The notes: generated from the letters alone by a model not told the origin. A stretch of DNA of 51,764 nt from an uncultured Oscillospiraceae bacterium (GCA_947588955.1 CANPYX010000016.1:1-51764), one strand, 5' to 3'. Shown: positions 32,120 through 41,769, counted from the stretch's first letter. Made by a program: numbers and translations.

Positions 32120-35100
32120 ATGACAGGAAACGAAACAAAAAGGAATACGGGGCTGTACGACCCCAGGTTTGAGCATGACGCCTGCGGCATAGGCGCGGTG
32201 GTGAGCCTCCGGGGGGTCAAGACCCACAAGACGGTGGACGACGCGCTGAGGATAGTGGAGCGGCTGGAGCACCGGGCGGGCAAGGACGCCGCCGGCGAGA
32301 CGGGCGACGGCGTTGGGATAATGCTCCAGGTGAGCCACAGCTTTTTCAAAAAGGCGGCGGCAAAGCTGGGGATAGAGCTGGGCGGCGAGCGGGACTACGG
32401 CGTGGGGATGTTCTTCTTCCCCAACGACATCGTAAAACGCTCACAGGCAAAGCGTATGCTGGAGATAATCTCCGCCAAGGAGGGGCTGGAGCTCCTGGGT
32501 TGGCGGGATGTGCCGGTGGACGCATCAATTTTGGGCAAAAAGGCGCTGGACTGTATGCCCTACATCGCCCAGTGCTTTATTAAAAGACCCGCCAACGTGG
32601 AGAAGGGGCTGCCATTTGACAGGCTCCTCTACGTCATTCGCCGGGAGTTTGAGCAGTCAAACGACAACACGTATGTGCTGAGCCTGTCCTCCCGCACGGT
32701 GGTGTACAAGGGGATGTTCCTGGTGCACCAGCTCAGGAGGTTTTACACGGATCTGCAAAGCCCGGACTACAAGTCGGCGATAGCGTTGGTGCACTCCCGC
32801 TTTTCCACCAACACAAACCCCAGCTGGGAGCGGGCGCACCCCAACAGGCTCATTCTCCACAACGGGGAGATAAACACCATCCGGGGCAACATCGACCGCA
32901 TGGTGGCCAGGGAGGAGACTATGAACTCCCGCATATTGGAGCCCTACATGGACCGTATCCTGCCGGTGGTGAACCCCAACGGCTCAGACTCGGCGATGCT
33001 GGACAACACCATAGAGTTTTTGATGATGTCGGGCATGGACCTGCCCATGGCGGTGATGATCCTCCTGCCTGAGCCCTGGCGCCACGCGGACGCGGCGGAC
33101 CAGGCAAAGCAGGATATGTACCACTACTACGCCACCATGATGGAGCCCTGGGACGGGCCGGCGGCGGTGCTGTTCTCCGACGGCGACAGGGTGGGAGCGG
33201 TGCTGGACAGGAACGGCCTGCGTCCGGCGCGGTACTACGTCACCGACGACGACCACCTGATACTCTCCTCCGAGGTGGGCGTTCTGGACATCGGCGAGGA
33301 GCACATAAAGGAGAAGGGGCGGCTCCAGCCGGGGCGTATGCTTCTTGCCGACACGGTGGAGAAGCGGATAGTGACCGACAGCGAGCTCAAGGAACGCTAC
33401 GCCGCCTCCCGACCCTACGGGGAGTGGCTGGACGCGAATTTGGTGAAGCTCAGGGAGCTTCCCATACCGAACAAAAAGGTCCCCATACACACCCAGGAGA
33501 CGCGAGACAGGCTCTACAAGGCCTTCGGCTACACCTACGAGGACGTGAGGAGCGTCATACTCCCCATGGCGCGCACGGGCGCGGAGCCCACGGCCTCCAT
33601 GGGGGCGGATATACCCTTGGCGGTGCTCAGCGAGAAGCACCAGCCGCTTTTCAGCTACTTCAAGCAGTTATTCGCGCAGGTGACAAATCCCCCCATTGAC
33701 GCCATACGGGAGGAGATAGTCACGGACACCACGGTCTACGTGGGCTCCGACGGCAACCTTTTGGAGGACAGCCCGGAGAACTGCCGGGTGCTGGAGATAC
33801 ACAACCCCATCCTCTCCGGCGTCGACATGCTGAAGATACGAAGCATGGATAAGCCGGGCTTCAAGGTGGAGACGGTATCCATACTTTACTACAAGAACAC
33901 CCCGCTGGAGCGGGCGATAGACAGGATGTTCATCGCCTGCGACAGGGCTTACAGGAACGGGGCGAACATAATAATCCTATCCGACAGGGGAGTGGACGAG
34001 AACCACGTGGCCATACCGTCGCTGCTGGCGGTGTCGGCGATGGAGCAGTACCTCATCCGCACGAAAAAGCGCACGGCGGTGTCGGTGATACTTGAGTCCG
34101 GCGAGCCCAGGGACGTGCACCACTTCGCCACGCTCTTGGGATACGGCGCAAGGGCGGTGTATCCGTACCTTGCCCACGAGTGCATAGCCGAGCTCATTGA
34201 GAAGTCCATGCTGGACAAGGACGTTTACGCGGCGGTGGACGACTACAACTCCGCCGTGCTCCACGGGATAGTGAAGATAGCCTCAAAAATGGGCATCTCC
34301 ACGGTGCAGTCCTACCAGTCGGCGCAGATTTTTGAGGCGGTGGGCATAAGGCCCGACGTGATAGATAAATACTTCACCAACACCGTCTCACGCGTGGGCG
34401 GCATCGGCCTTGAGGAGATAGGCGAGGGGGTGGAGTGGCGGCACTCCAGGGCGTTTGACCCGCTGGGGCTGGGGGTGGACCCCACTCTGGACTCCACCGG
34501 CACACACTCCCTGAGAAGCGGCGAGGACAAGGAGGACCACATGTACGATCCTCTCACCATCCTGACGCTCCAGCGCGCCACAAGGGAGGGGGACTACCGG
34601 CTTTTCAAGGAGTACAGCAGCCGGGTGGACTCCGACGCCGTGCCACACACCCTGAGGGGCTTGCTGCGGTTCAATTTCCCGGCGGAGGGGATAGACATTG
34701 ACGAGGTGGAGAGCGTTGACGAGATCGTGAAGCGATTCAAGACCGGCGCCATGTCCTACGGCTCCATCTCCCAGGAGGCGCACGAGTGCCTTGCGATAGC
34801 CATGAACACCCTCCACGGCAAGTCAAATTCCGGCGAGGGCGGCGAGCTCCCGGAGAGGCTGGGGACAATAAAGGGCTCCGCCATAAAGCAGGTGGCCTCA
34901 GGGCGCTTCGGTGTCACCAGTGAGTATCTTGTCTCCGCAAAGGAGATACAGATAAAGATGGCGCAGGGGGCAAAGCCCGGCGAGGGCGGGCACCTTCCCG
35001 GCGGGAAGGTATACCCCTGGATAGCGAAGACCAGGTATTCAACGCCCGGTGTGGCGCTCATTTCGCCGCCGCCGCACCACGACATATACTCGATAGAGGA

Positions 35101-36649
35101 CCTGGCGCAGCTCATATTTGACCTTAAAAACGCCAACAGGTACGCGGACATAGCCGTGAAGCTTGTCTCCGAGGCGGGCGTGGGGACCATTGCCGCGGGC
35201 GTGGCAAAGGCCGGGGCGCAGACGGTGCTCATATCCGGCTACGATGGGGGTACGGGCGCCGCGCCCAAGACCTCCATCCACGATGCGGGGCTCCCCTGGG
35301 AGCTGGGCGTTTCCGAGACGCACCAGACGCTTGTGAAAAACGGGCTTCGCGGGCGCGTGCGCATCGAGGCGGACGGAAAGCTCATGACGGGCAGGGACGT
35401 TGCCATCGCCTGTATGCTGGGCGCGGAGGAGTTCGGCTTTGCCACGGCGCCGCTGGTGACGCTGGGGTGCGTGATGATGAGGGTGTGCAATCTGGACACC
35501 TGTCCCATGGGCGTCGCTACGCAGAACCCGGAGCTGAGGAAGCGATTTACCGGAAAGCCGGAGTTTGTCATGAACTTCATGCGCTTTGTCGCCCAGGAGC
35601 TCCGGGAGATCATGGCAAAGCTTGGTATACGCACGGTCGACGAGCTTGTGGGGCGAACGGACCTTTTGAAGGTGCGGGAGAAGCAGGTGACGCACCGGGC
35701 GGCGAGCGTGGATATGTCCGCTGTCCTGGGCGGCGAGTATTCGACGCCCTGCCACTTTGAGCCGGAGGCGGTGTACGACTTTGAGCTGGAGAAGACAAAG
35801 GACGTGAACACGCTGCTTTCGGAGCTTGACCTGGATAAAAGGTTTTCCAGGGTGTCCGTGGAGGTGGGCAACACCGACAGGGCATTCGGCGCGATACTGG
35901 GCTCGGAGATCACAAGAAAATACAGGAACACCCTCCCTGACGACGCCTTTACGGTGGATTGCCGGGGCGCCGGCGGGCAGTCCTTCGGGGCGTTCATTCC
36001 CAAGGGGCTGACGCTGAACCTGGTGGGCGACTCCAACGACTACTTCGGCAAGGGGCTTTCCGGCGGAAAGCTCACCGTGAGGCCGCCGGAGGGAGCCAGA
36101 TACAGGGCGGAGGACAACATAATCATAGGCAACGTGGCGCTCTACGGCGCCACCGGCGGCAGGGCGTTCATCGCGGGGCTTGCCGGGGAGAGGTTCGCGG
36201 TCCGCAACTCCGGCGCTTACGCCGTGGTTGAGGGCGTGGGCGACCACGGGTGCGAGTATATGACCGGCGGGAGAGTCGTGGTCCTTGGTCCCACGGGAAA
36301 GAACTTCGCCGCGGGCATGTCCGGAGGGATCGCCTACGTCTGGGACGGAAAGCGGGACCTTTACAAGCGGGTGAACAAGTCCATGGTGGAGCTGGAGCCC
36401 GTCACGGAGAAGCACGACATTGAGGAGCTGAGGGGGCTCATAGAGGAGCACCTGAAGGCAACGGGCTCGGCAAGGGCAAAGGAGCTCCTAGAGGGCTTTT
36501 CGGAGAACGTGGGGCTATTTAAGAAGATAATGCCCAGGGACTACGAGAGGATGCTCCGCGCCATCTCCCAGTTTGAGGAGCGCGGTCTGGGGCACGAGGA
36601 GGCCCGTGAGGAGGCATTCTACATGATAACGAGAGGGGGCGGGCGCTGA
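32120..36649 (+). CDS. gltB: Glutamate synthase large subunit
   Basis: Makes two glutamates from glutamine and 2-oxoglutarate with the small subunit. 1509 residues, full length. The N-terminal class II amidotransferase has catalytic Cys22 in F-E-H-D-A-C-G-I-G, implying removal of a 21-residue propeptide. A central domain follows, then the FMN-binding synthase domain (G-E-G-G-H-L-P-G-G-K-V, S-G-Y-D-G-G-T-G-A-A-P) with the [3Fe-4S] cysteines C-N-L-D-T-C-P-M-G-V, and a C-terminal beta-helix rich in G-x-x-G. Its stop overlaps the gltD start (TGATG). Confidence 0.97.
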   Translation: MTGNETKRNTGLYDPRFEHDACGIGAVVSLRGVKTHKTVDDALRIVERLEHRAGKDAAGETGDGVGIMLQVSHSFFKKAAAKLGIELGGERDYGVGMFFFPNDIVKRSQAKRMLEIISAKEGLELLGWRDVPVDASILGKKALDCMPYIAQCFIKRPANVEKGLPFDRLLYVIRREFEQSNDNTYVLSLSSRTVVYKGMFLVHQLRRFYTDLQSPDYKSAIALVHSRFSTNTNPSWERAHPNRLILHNGEINTIRGNIDRMVAREETMNSRILEPYMDRILPVVNPNGSDSAMLDNTIEFLMMSGMDLPMAVMILLPEPWRHADAADQAKQDMYHYYATMMEPWDGPAAVLFSDGDRVGAVLDRNGLRPARYYVTDDDHLILSSEVGVLDIGEEHIKEKGRLQPGRMLLADTVEKRIVTDSELKERYAASRPYGEWLDANLVKLRELPIPNKKVPIHTQETRDRLYKAFGYTYEDVRSVILPMARTGAEPTASMGADIPLAVLSEKHQPLFSYFKQLFAQVTNPPIDAIREEIVTDTTVYVGSDGNLLEDSPENCRVLEIHNPILSGVDMLKIRSMDKPGFKVETVSILYYKNTPLERAIDRMFIACDRAYRNGANIIILSDRGVDENHVAIPSLLAVSAMEQYLIRTKKRTAVSVILESGEPRDVHHFATLLGYGARAVYPYLAHECIAELIEKSMLDKDVYAAVDDYNSAVLHGIVKIASKMGISTVQSYQSAQIFEAVGIRPDVIDKYFTNTVSRVGGIGLEEIGEGVEWRHSRAFDPLGLGVDPTLDSTGTHSLRSGEDKEDHMYDPLTILTLQRATREGDYRLFKEYSSRVDSDAVPHTLRGLLRFNFPAEGIDIDEVESVDEIVKRFKTGAMSYGSISQEAHECLAIAMNTLHGKSNSGEGGELPERLGTIKGSAIKQVASGRFGVTSEYLVSAKEIQIKMAQGAKPGEGGHLPGGKVYPWIAKTRYSTPGVALISPPPHHDIYSIEDLAQLIFDLKNANRYADIAVKLVSEAGVGTIAAGVAKAGAQTVLISGYDGGTGAAPKTSIHDAGLPWELGVSETHQTLVKNGLRGRVRIEADGKLMTGRDVAIACMLGAEEFGFATAPLVTLGCVMMRVCNLDTCPMGVATQNPELRKRFTGKPEFVMNFMRFVAQELREIMAKLGIRTVDELVGRTDLLKVREKQVTHRAASVDMSAVLGGEYSTPCHFEPEAVYDFELEKTKDVNTLLSELDLDKRFSRVSVEVGNTDRAFGAILGSEITRKYRNTLPDDAFTVDCRGAGGQSFGAFIPKGLTLNLVGDSNDYFGKGLSGGKLTVRPPEGARYRAEDNIIIGNVALYGATGGRAFIAGLAGERFAVRNSGAYAVVEGVGDHGCEYMTGGRVVVLGPTGKNFAAGMSGGIAYVWDGKRDLYKRVNKSMVELEPVTEKHDIEELRGLIEEHLKATGSARAKELLEGFSENVGLFKKIMPRDYERMLRAISQFEERGLGHEEAREEAFYMITRGGGR

Positions 36650-38133
36650 TGGGCAAGCAGACGGGTTTTCTGGAATTTGACCGCCGCCCCAACCCCTGCG
36701 AGGCGCCAGAGGCGAGGATAAAGCACTGGAGGGAGTTCCACCCGGCGCTGGACCTTCCCGAGAGGCAGCGGCAGGCGGCGCGGTGCATGGACTGCGGCGT
36801 GCCCTTCTGCCAGTCGGGGTTGAAGCTGGGCTCCGGGTACACCGGCTGCCCCTTGCACAACATGGCGCCGGAGTGGAACGACCTTGTCTACCACGGGAAT
36901 TTCGAGGAGGCGTACAAGAGGCTCCGGAAGACCAACAACTTCCCGGAGTTCACGGGGAGGGTGTGCCCGGCGCTTTGCGAGGCGGCGTGTACCTGCGGAC
37001 TTCACGGCGAGCCGGTGACGGTGCGGGAAAACGAGCTTTTCGTGGTGGAGAACGCCTACGCCTCTGGCGTTGTGGAGCCCAAGATACCGGCGGTGCGCAC
37101 GGGGAAGAAGGTCGCCGTGGTGGGTTCGGGACCGGCGGGGCTTGCCGCCGCGGACCAGCTCAACGGGCGCGGACACTCCGTCACGGTGTTTGAAAAGGCG
37201 GACAGGGCCGGAGGGCTCCTGATGTACGGCATACCAAACATGAAGCTGGAAAAGAGCGTGGTGGAGCGCCGCCTGGAGCTCATGCGCGCCGAGGGCGTGG
37301 AGTTCAAAACGGGCGTGGACGTGGGGAGGGACTTCCCCGCGGGAGGGCTTGAGGCGGTCTATGACGCGGTGATACTCTGCTGCGGCGCCAGAGAGCCCAG
37401 GGACCTGAAGGTGCCGGGGAGGGACTGCGGTGGAGTGCATTTCGCCGTGGATTTCCTCACCTCCACCACTAAGAGCCTTTTGGACTCAGGGTTGAAGCCG
37501 GGGACGTTCATCTCCGCAAAGGGGAAAAACGTGGTTGTGGTCGGCGGCGGGGACACGGGCAACGACTGTGTCGGGACCGCCCTGCGCCACGGGTGCGCCT
37601 CGGTGACACAGCTTGAGATGATGCCCCGTCCCCCGGAGAAGCGGGACCTCGCCTCCAACCCCTGGCCAGAGTGGCCGAGGGCGGAGAAGACCGACTACGG
37701 TCAGCAGGAGGCGGCGGCTGTCTTCGGGCGCGACCCCAGGCTATATCAGCGGACAGTCAAGGAGATAATTCCCGACGAAAACGGGAACGTGAAGGAGATC
37801 GTCACGGTGTCACTTTTGCCGCATCAGGAGGGCGGCAGGACGGTGATGGTACCGGTGGAGGGGTCGGAGGAGACTCTGCCCTGCGAGCTTTTGCTCATAG
37901 CGGCTGGCTTTTTGGGACCTGAGGCGTATATAGCGGAGGCCTTCGGCGTGAAGACCGGCGCCCGCGGCAACATCGCCACGGAGGACGGGAGCTTCCGCAC
38001 GTCAAACCCGAAAATATTCGCCGCCGGCGATGTCCGGCGCGGTCAGTCCCTTGTGGTCCACGCCATAGCCGAGGGCAGAGGCGCGGCGCGGGAGGCGGAC
38101 GAGTTTTTGATGGGCTACACGAACCTAGTGTGA
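36649..38133 (+). CDS. gltD: Glutamate synthase small subunit
   Basis: NAD(P)H-oxidising subunit feeding electrons to GltB. 494 residues. N-terminal Fe-S cysteines are in C-M-D-C-G-V-P-F-C-Q-S and C-P-A-L-C-E-A-A-C; the FAD site is V-V-G-S-G-P-A-G-L-A-A; the NAD(P)H site is V-V-V-G-G-G-D-T-G-N-D. The last codon and stop (GTG TGA) lie in a stretch, GTGTGACTGGCT, identical to the end of gdhA; it is the edge of a family A repeat. Confidence 0.97.
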   Translation: MGKQTGFLEFDRRPNPCEAPEARIKHWREFHPALDLPERQRQAARCMDCGVPFCQSGLKLGSGYTGCPLHNMAPEWNDLVYHGNFEEAYKRLRKTNNFPEFTGRVCPALCEAACTCGLHGEPVTVRENELFVVENAYASGVVEPKIPAVRTGKKVAVVGSGPAGLAAADQLNGRGHSVTVFEKADRAGGLLMYGIPNMKLEKSVVERRLELMRAEGVEFKTGVDVGRDFPAGGLEAVYDAVILCCGAREPRDLKVPGRDCGGVHFAVDFLTSTTKSLLDSGLKPGTFISAKGKNVVVVGGGDTGNDCVGTALRHGCASVTQLEMMPRPPEKRDLASNPWPEWPRAEKTDYGQQEAAAVFGRDPRLYQRTVKEIIPDENGNVKEIVTVSLLPHQEGGRTVMVPVEGSEETLPCELLLIAAGFLGPEAYIAEAFGVKTGARGNIATEDGSFRTSNPKIFAAGDVRRGQSLVVHAIAEGRGAAREADEFLMGYTNLV

Positions 38134-38294
38134 CTGGCTCGAAAGGCCTGCGGCCTTTCGATGCCAATGGGGATTTGCCGGTCCCCTGCGCGCACGGTCC
38201 AAGGACCGCACACTCCGGGGACCTAAAAGGGCAAATTTTCAAGGCGCATGTCCTTGAAAATTTGATTAAATTTTTTCGCGCCTGCGGGCGCGAA
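38133..38294 (+). repeat. Family A multi-hairpin repeat, copy A4 (rearranged)
   Basis: H1 is CGAAAGGCC/GGCCTTTCG with loop TGC (38140-38160), extended by flanking TGGC/GCCA. H3 has outer stem GGTCCCC (38180-38186) with GGGGACC (38217-38223) around CGGTCC/GGACCG. H4 is a perfect 13-bp stem CAAATTTTCAAGG/CCTTGAAAATTTG with loop CGCATGT (38232-38264). H2 is missing from its usual place, but an 8-bp TGCG-loop hairpin TTCGCGCC/GGCGCGAA follows at 38275-38294. Confidence 0.75.
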
Positions 38295-38319
38295 GTCTGC
38301 GACGCTTAATATTGTCAAT

Positions 38320-38357
38320 AAGAGCGACGGTGCTTTTAACCGGCGCTCTTTATTTTT
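38320..38357 (+). promoter_or_regulatory. amt leader attenuator
   Basis: Terminator AAGAGCG-A-CGGT, loop GCTTTTA, ACCG-G-CGCTCTT (38320-38350), then TATTTTT. The alternative hairpin AAGAGC-GACGGT-GCTTTT (38320-38337) has the same 5' arm and a six-nt loop, matching the glnA leader. It lies 65 nt before the amt start. I see no good promoter directly upstream; transcripts may come from gltD or from within repeat A4. Confidence 0.65.
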
Positions 38358-38421
38358 CACCCGTTGAATTACAAAGGTGTGTTCACCGGGAAAAACAAAT
38401 CATTTCAGGAGGATAAACAAA

Positions 38422-40119
38422 ATGGATATGTCAGTATGGTATCTGGTGGGAGCGATCCTGGTGTTCTTCATGCAGGGCGGCTTCGCCATGGTGGAGACGG
38501 GACTTACCCGCGCCAAAAACGCGGGGAACATCATCATGAAAAACCTGATGGATTTCTGCATCGGGACCGTGGTGTTCAGCCTTTTGGGCTACGGGATCAT
38601 GATGGGGGAGCACGTGTTTTTCGGGCTAATCGGCAAACCGGATTGGCAGCTTTTCACCGACTTTGACGGCGCCGACTGGAGGAGCTTCGTGTTCCAGCTG
38701 GTGTTCTGCGCCACCGCCGCGACGATAGTGTCCGGCTCCATGGCGGAGCGCACCAAGTTCTCGTCCTACTGCATCTACTCCGCCGTTATAAGCCTTGTCA
38801 TCTACCCCGTGGAGGCGGGCTGGGCCTGGGGCGGCGGATGGCTCAGCGACCTTAAATTCATCGACTTTGCCGGCTCCGCCGTGATACACATGGTGGGCGG
38901 CTGGACGGCGCTCATCGGCGCGTGGCTGGTGGGTCCGCGCATCGGAAAGTACACAAAGGGTAAGGACGGGAAGACCAAGGTCAACGCGATCCCCGGTCAC
39001 TCCATGACCCTGGCGGCGCTGGGCGTATTTATGCTGTGGTTCGCCTGGTACGGCTTCAACGCCGCCGCCGCCGCGGACGTTACGGAGATGGCCCAGATCC
39101 TCGGCACCACCACCATCGCCCCCGCCGTGGCTACGGTGGTGTGCATGTGCTACACCTGGCTTCGCACCGGCAAGCCTGACGTCTCCATGTGCCTCAACGC
39201 CTCCCTCGCGGGCCTCGTGGCCATCACCGCCGGGTGCGCCAGCGTGGACGCCATAGGCGCCGTCGTCATCGGCGCGGTCTCCGGCGTGCTGGTGGTGGAG
39301 TCGGTCAACTTCATCGACCAGAAGGTTAAGATAGACGACCCTGTGGGCGCTTTTTCCGTCCACGGCGTACACGGGCTCTGGGGGACAATAGCCGTGGGGC
39401 TCTTTGCCTGCAACGAGAAATACGGCACAAAGGGGCTTTTCTACGGCGGCGGCTTCCGTCAGTTGGGCGTTCAGTGCTTGGGCACCGTGTGCATACTGGC
39501 GTGGACAATTGTGACCATGTTCCTGGTCTTTAAGCTCATTCAAAAGACCAACGGGCTTCGCGTAAAGCCTGAGGAGGAGGTGGAAGGACTTGACATCGCC
39601 GAGCACGGTCTTGTGTCCGCCTACGCCGATTTTGTGACGCCCCAAAACCTGAGCGTTTACTCCCTGGGCGCCTCCGTTATCCCCTCCGAGGACGTGGCGA
39701 ATGCGGGCGGGGATGTGCCTGTGGAGGCGGCAGTGCCCGTCTACGGCAGGAAGTCCGACTCCAAGCCCGGCGAGAAGATAAGCAAGGTGGAAATCATAAT
39801 GAATATGAACCGGTTCGAGCCGCTTAAAAACGCCATGGAGGGCATTGGCGTGACCGGTATGACCGTCACAAACGTGATGGGCTGCGGCATCCAGAAGGGC
39901 CAGAGCCGCTACTACCGCGGCGTACCCGTGGAGATCCAGCTCCTGCCCAAGGTGCAGGTGGACATCGTGGTCTCCAAGGTCCCAGTCAGCGAGGTCATAA
40001 ACACCGCCCGCAAGGTCCTTTACACCGGCAACATCGGCGACGGGAAGATATTCGTCTTCGACGTGGAGAACGTGGTCAAGGTGCGCACCGGCGAGGAGGG
40101 CTACGACGCGCTGCAATAA
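38422..40119 (+). CDS. amt: Ammonium transporter fused to a PII signalling domain
   Basis: 566 residues in two parts. Residues 1 to about 400 are an Amt channel of about 11 helices with the pore histidines in V-I-H-M-V-G-G-W and V-H-G-V-H-G-L-W-G. Residues about 453-566 are a complete PII (GlnK-like) domain: K-V-E-I-I-M-N-M-N-R-F, T-loop K-G-Q-S-R-Y-Y-R-G with Tyr499 at the usual uridylylation position, and B-loop T-G-N-I-G-D-G-K-I-F-V. PII normally blocks Amt as a separate trimer; here it is tethered. ATG 38422 follows AGGAGG; upstream in-frame starts lack a ribosome site. Fusions of this kind are known in anaerobes. Confidence 0.95.
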   Translation: MDMSVWYLVGAILVFFMQGGFAMVETGLTRAKNAGNIIMKNLMDFCIGTVVFSLLGYGIMMGEHVFFGLIGKPDWQLFTDFDGADWRSFVFQLVFCATAATIVSGSMAERTKFSSYCIYSAVISLVIYPVEAGWAWGGGWLSDLKFIDFAGSAVIHMVGGWTALIGAWLVGPRIGKYTKGKDGKTKVNAIPGHSMTLAALGVFMLWFAWYGFNAAAAADVTEMAQILGTTTIAPAVATVVCMCYTWLRTGKPDVSMCLNASLAGLVAITAGCASVDAIGAVVIGAVSGVLVVESVNFIDQKVKIDDPVGAFSVHGVHGLWGTIAVGLFACNEKYGTKGLFYGGGFRQLGVQCLGTVCILAWTIVTMFLVFKLIQKTNGLRVKPEEEVEGLDIAEHGLVSAYADFVTPQNLSVYSLGASVIPSEDVANAGGDVPVEAAVPVYGRKSDSKPGEKISKVEIIMNMNRFEPLKNAMEGIGVTGMTVTNVMGCGIQKGQSRYYRGVPVEIQLLPKVQVDIVVSKVPVSEVINTARKVLYTGNIGDGKIFVFDVENVVKVRTGEEGYDALQ

Positions 40120-40283
40120 GAGGCATGAGCGACGGCGGCACCGTCGGGGCAAAAACGCGAAATACGCCAAAAGTAGTCCTTTTGCGACAAAACTTCCTAT
40201 TTACAATTTGTCCCGGCGGTGCTACTATTTAATTACAGCTTATCCAACCATAAGCTCATATCTTTATCCCACAACCCTTTTTA
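40120..40283. other. Gene-free gap after amt
   Basis: No gene seen. AT-rich in its second half. GACGGCGGCACCGTC near 40130-40144 can form a small hairpin. The region ends at the shared terminator. Confidence 0.5.
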
Positions 40284-40313
40284 AGGCGGGCAGAAATGCC
40301 CGCCTCCTTTTTT
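40284..40313 (+). terminator. Intrinsic terminator between amt and the serpin gene
   Basis: Perfect 9-bp stem AGGCGGGCA/TGCCCGCCT with a GAAA loop, then CCTTTTTT. It serves plus-strand transcripts and, without a U tract, may also slow those from the converging serpin gene, whose stop is 2 nt away. Confidence 0.9.
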
Positions 40314-40314
40314 G

Positions 40315-41769
40315 TCACGGCTCGTTGACTATACCCGTGAAAACCGGCAGGCCGTTTTGGAGGACGGCGAAGAGAAAGGGGCGGTCGAAGGTGAGGGTGA
40401 TTTTTTCCGTCTCGACAGGGGGCGCGGCGCCGTCGCCCAGATAGATAAACGTATATGCCGCGCCCTCGCCGCCATCCTCGTCCACCTTCATCCTGGCGCC
40501 GTGGAGGGCGCCGGAGAGGTAGAGCTGCGCCGGGGTCCCGTCCTCGCACACGGCGTTCAAGGGGGAGAAATCGGCAGTGTTCATGTCAAAGGCGTCGGTG
40601 ATACCGAGATCCTTCAGCGCGTCATTCAAAAGCCCGTCGCTGCGTACATCGAAGCGCGGGAGGGTCAGCGCAATCTCATACTCCCCGGACCTGTCGTAGT
40701 CGCGCTCTCCGCACAGCATCGCCATGGCCTGGGGGTCATTGAGGAGCTCCTCCGGCGTCACGCCCTCGTCGGGGAGCATGAGGAGAATCTGACAGTTTTC
40801 AAAGCTCTTGCTGACAGCCCCGTACCTGTCGCCCCAGTAGTAGAGGTCGTCGTAGGTCTGGTGCATGAAGTCCGCCTCGGTGTCACCGCCGGGGGCGTGG
40901 AACATCCCCATTTCCGTGAGGGACTTGTCAAAGAACCACGCGTCCTTGAAATACACCGTGGACACCAGGGCCATGGCGGTGTCCGGCGTCAGCCTGAGGT
41001 TCCCCGTCTCCTCCTTGAGCATACCCCCGGTGTGGGCGTCGATCCAGCTGTGAAGTGCCTCGTCAAGCTCCGCGCTGCCCATCTTCCCCGAGAAGACCGA
41101 GGCGTAGTAGTCCATGGAGAGGGTATCAAGGACGCCCCGGTCGAACATCATCCCCTCCCGCAGCCACACGGAGGTGGCAAGCTCCATTACGGACACCCCG
41201 TCGTTGACATAGAGGGCGTTCCAGGCCCGCTTCGTAAGCGCCCGGACCTCCTCCACGCTGTCCATCCCCAAAAGCTCCAAGAGCTGCCGACGCGTCCCGC
41301 CGCCCGCGGTCTCCGTCAGCATGGCAAGGCCTATATACACGTCCATGGGCGAGCATACCACGTTCTCCCCGTTCCCGACCGAGAGGAAGGCGGGGATGGC
41401 CGCCTCCAGATAGGGCCGGAAGGCCTCCCGCTCCTCCCTGTAAAGCTTGAGCTCCGACCTTTGCTCCTCCCACTCGTCGTAGTTCCTTTTGGAATACTGC
41501 ACCCGCTCCGGGTAGACTGCCTTGGCGAGCCTCGTCACCCCCGCCGGGACGCGCAAAAGGTCGTCTGGGGAGAGGCCGTCCCGGTACCGGCGCCAGGCGG
41601 CAAAGCCGCCGATGCCCACCGCCAGCGCCAGGACCGCCGCCAGGAGCCGCGTGGACCGGCGGCGCTTCAGGGAGCCGCCCCGCCTCCGCCCGGGCGTCAG
41701 CGTCCCCGACGCCTCTATGTGCCGCTCGTCTATCTCGCCCAGGGCGTCCACTAAATCATCCTTATTCAT
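40315..41769 (-). CDS. Membrane-anchored serpin-domain protein
   Basis: 484 residues: a short cytoplasmic head (N-K-D-D-L-V-D-A-L-G-E-I-D), a basic stretch and one membrane helix (about 38-56), then a full serpin domain outside the membrane. Serpin hallmarks are N-V-V-C-S-P-M-D-V-Y, L-V-S-T-V-Y-F-K-D-A-W, and C-terminal D-R-P-F-L-F-A-V with G-L-P-V-F-T-G. The reactive-loop hinge E-D-G-G-E-G-A-A-Y-T (from Glu431) has the small residues of inhibitory serpins; counting 17 from Glu431 predicts P1-P1' at Gly447-Ala448. ATG 41769 overlaps the sigma gene's stop and follows AAGGAGG. The head resembles an anti-sigma region. Confidence 0.85.
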   Translation of the reverse strand: MNKDDLVDALGEIDERHIEASGTLTPGRRRGGSLKRRRSTRLLAAVLALAVGIGGFAAWRRYRDGLSPDDLLRVPAGVTRLAKAVYPERVQYSKRNYDEWEEQRSELKLYREEREAFRPYLEAAIPAFLSVGNGENVVCSPMDVYIGLAMLTETAGGGTRRQLLELLGMDSVEEVRALTKRAWNALYVNDGVSVMELATSVWLREGMMFDRGVLDTLSMDYYASVFSGKMGSAELDEALHSWIDAHTGGMLKEETGNLRLTPDTAMALVSTVYFKDAWFFDKSLTEMGMFHAPGGDTEADFMHQTYDDLYYWGDRYGAVSKSFENCQILLMLPDEGVTPEELLNDPQAMAMLCGERDYDRSGEYEIALTLPRFDVRSDGLLNDALKDLGITDAFDMNTADFSPLNAVCEDGTPAQLYLSGALHGARMKVDEDGGEGAAYTFIYLGDGAAPPVETEKITLTFDRPFLFAVLQNGLPVFTGIVNEP

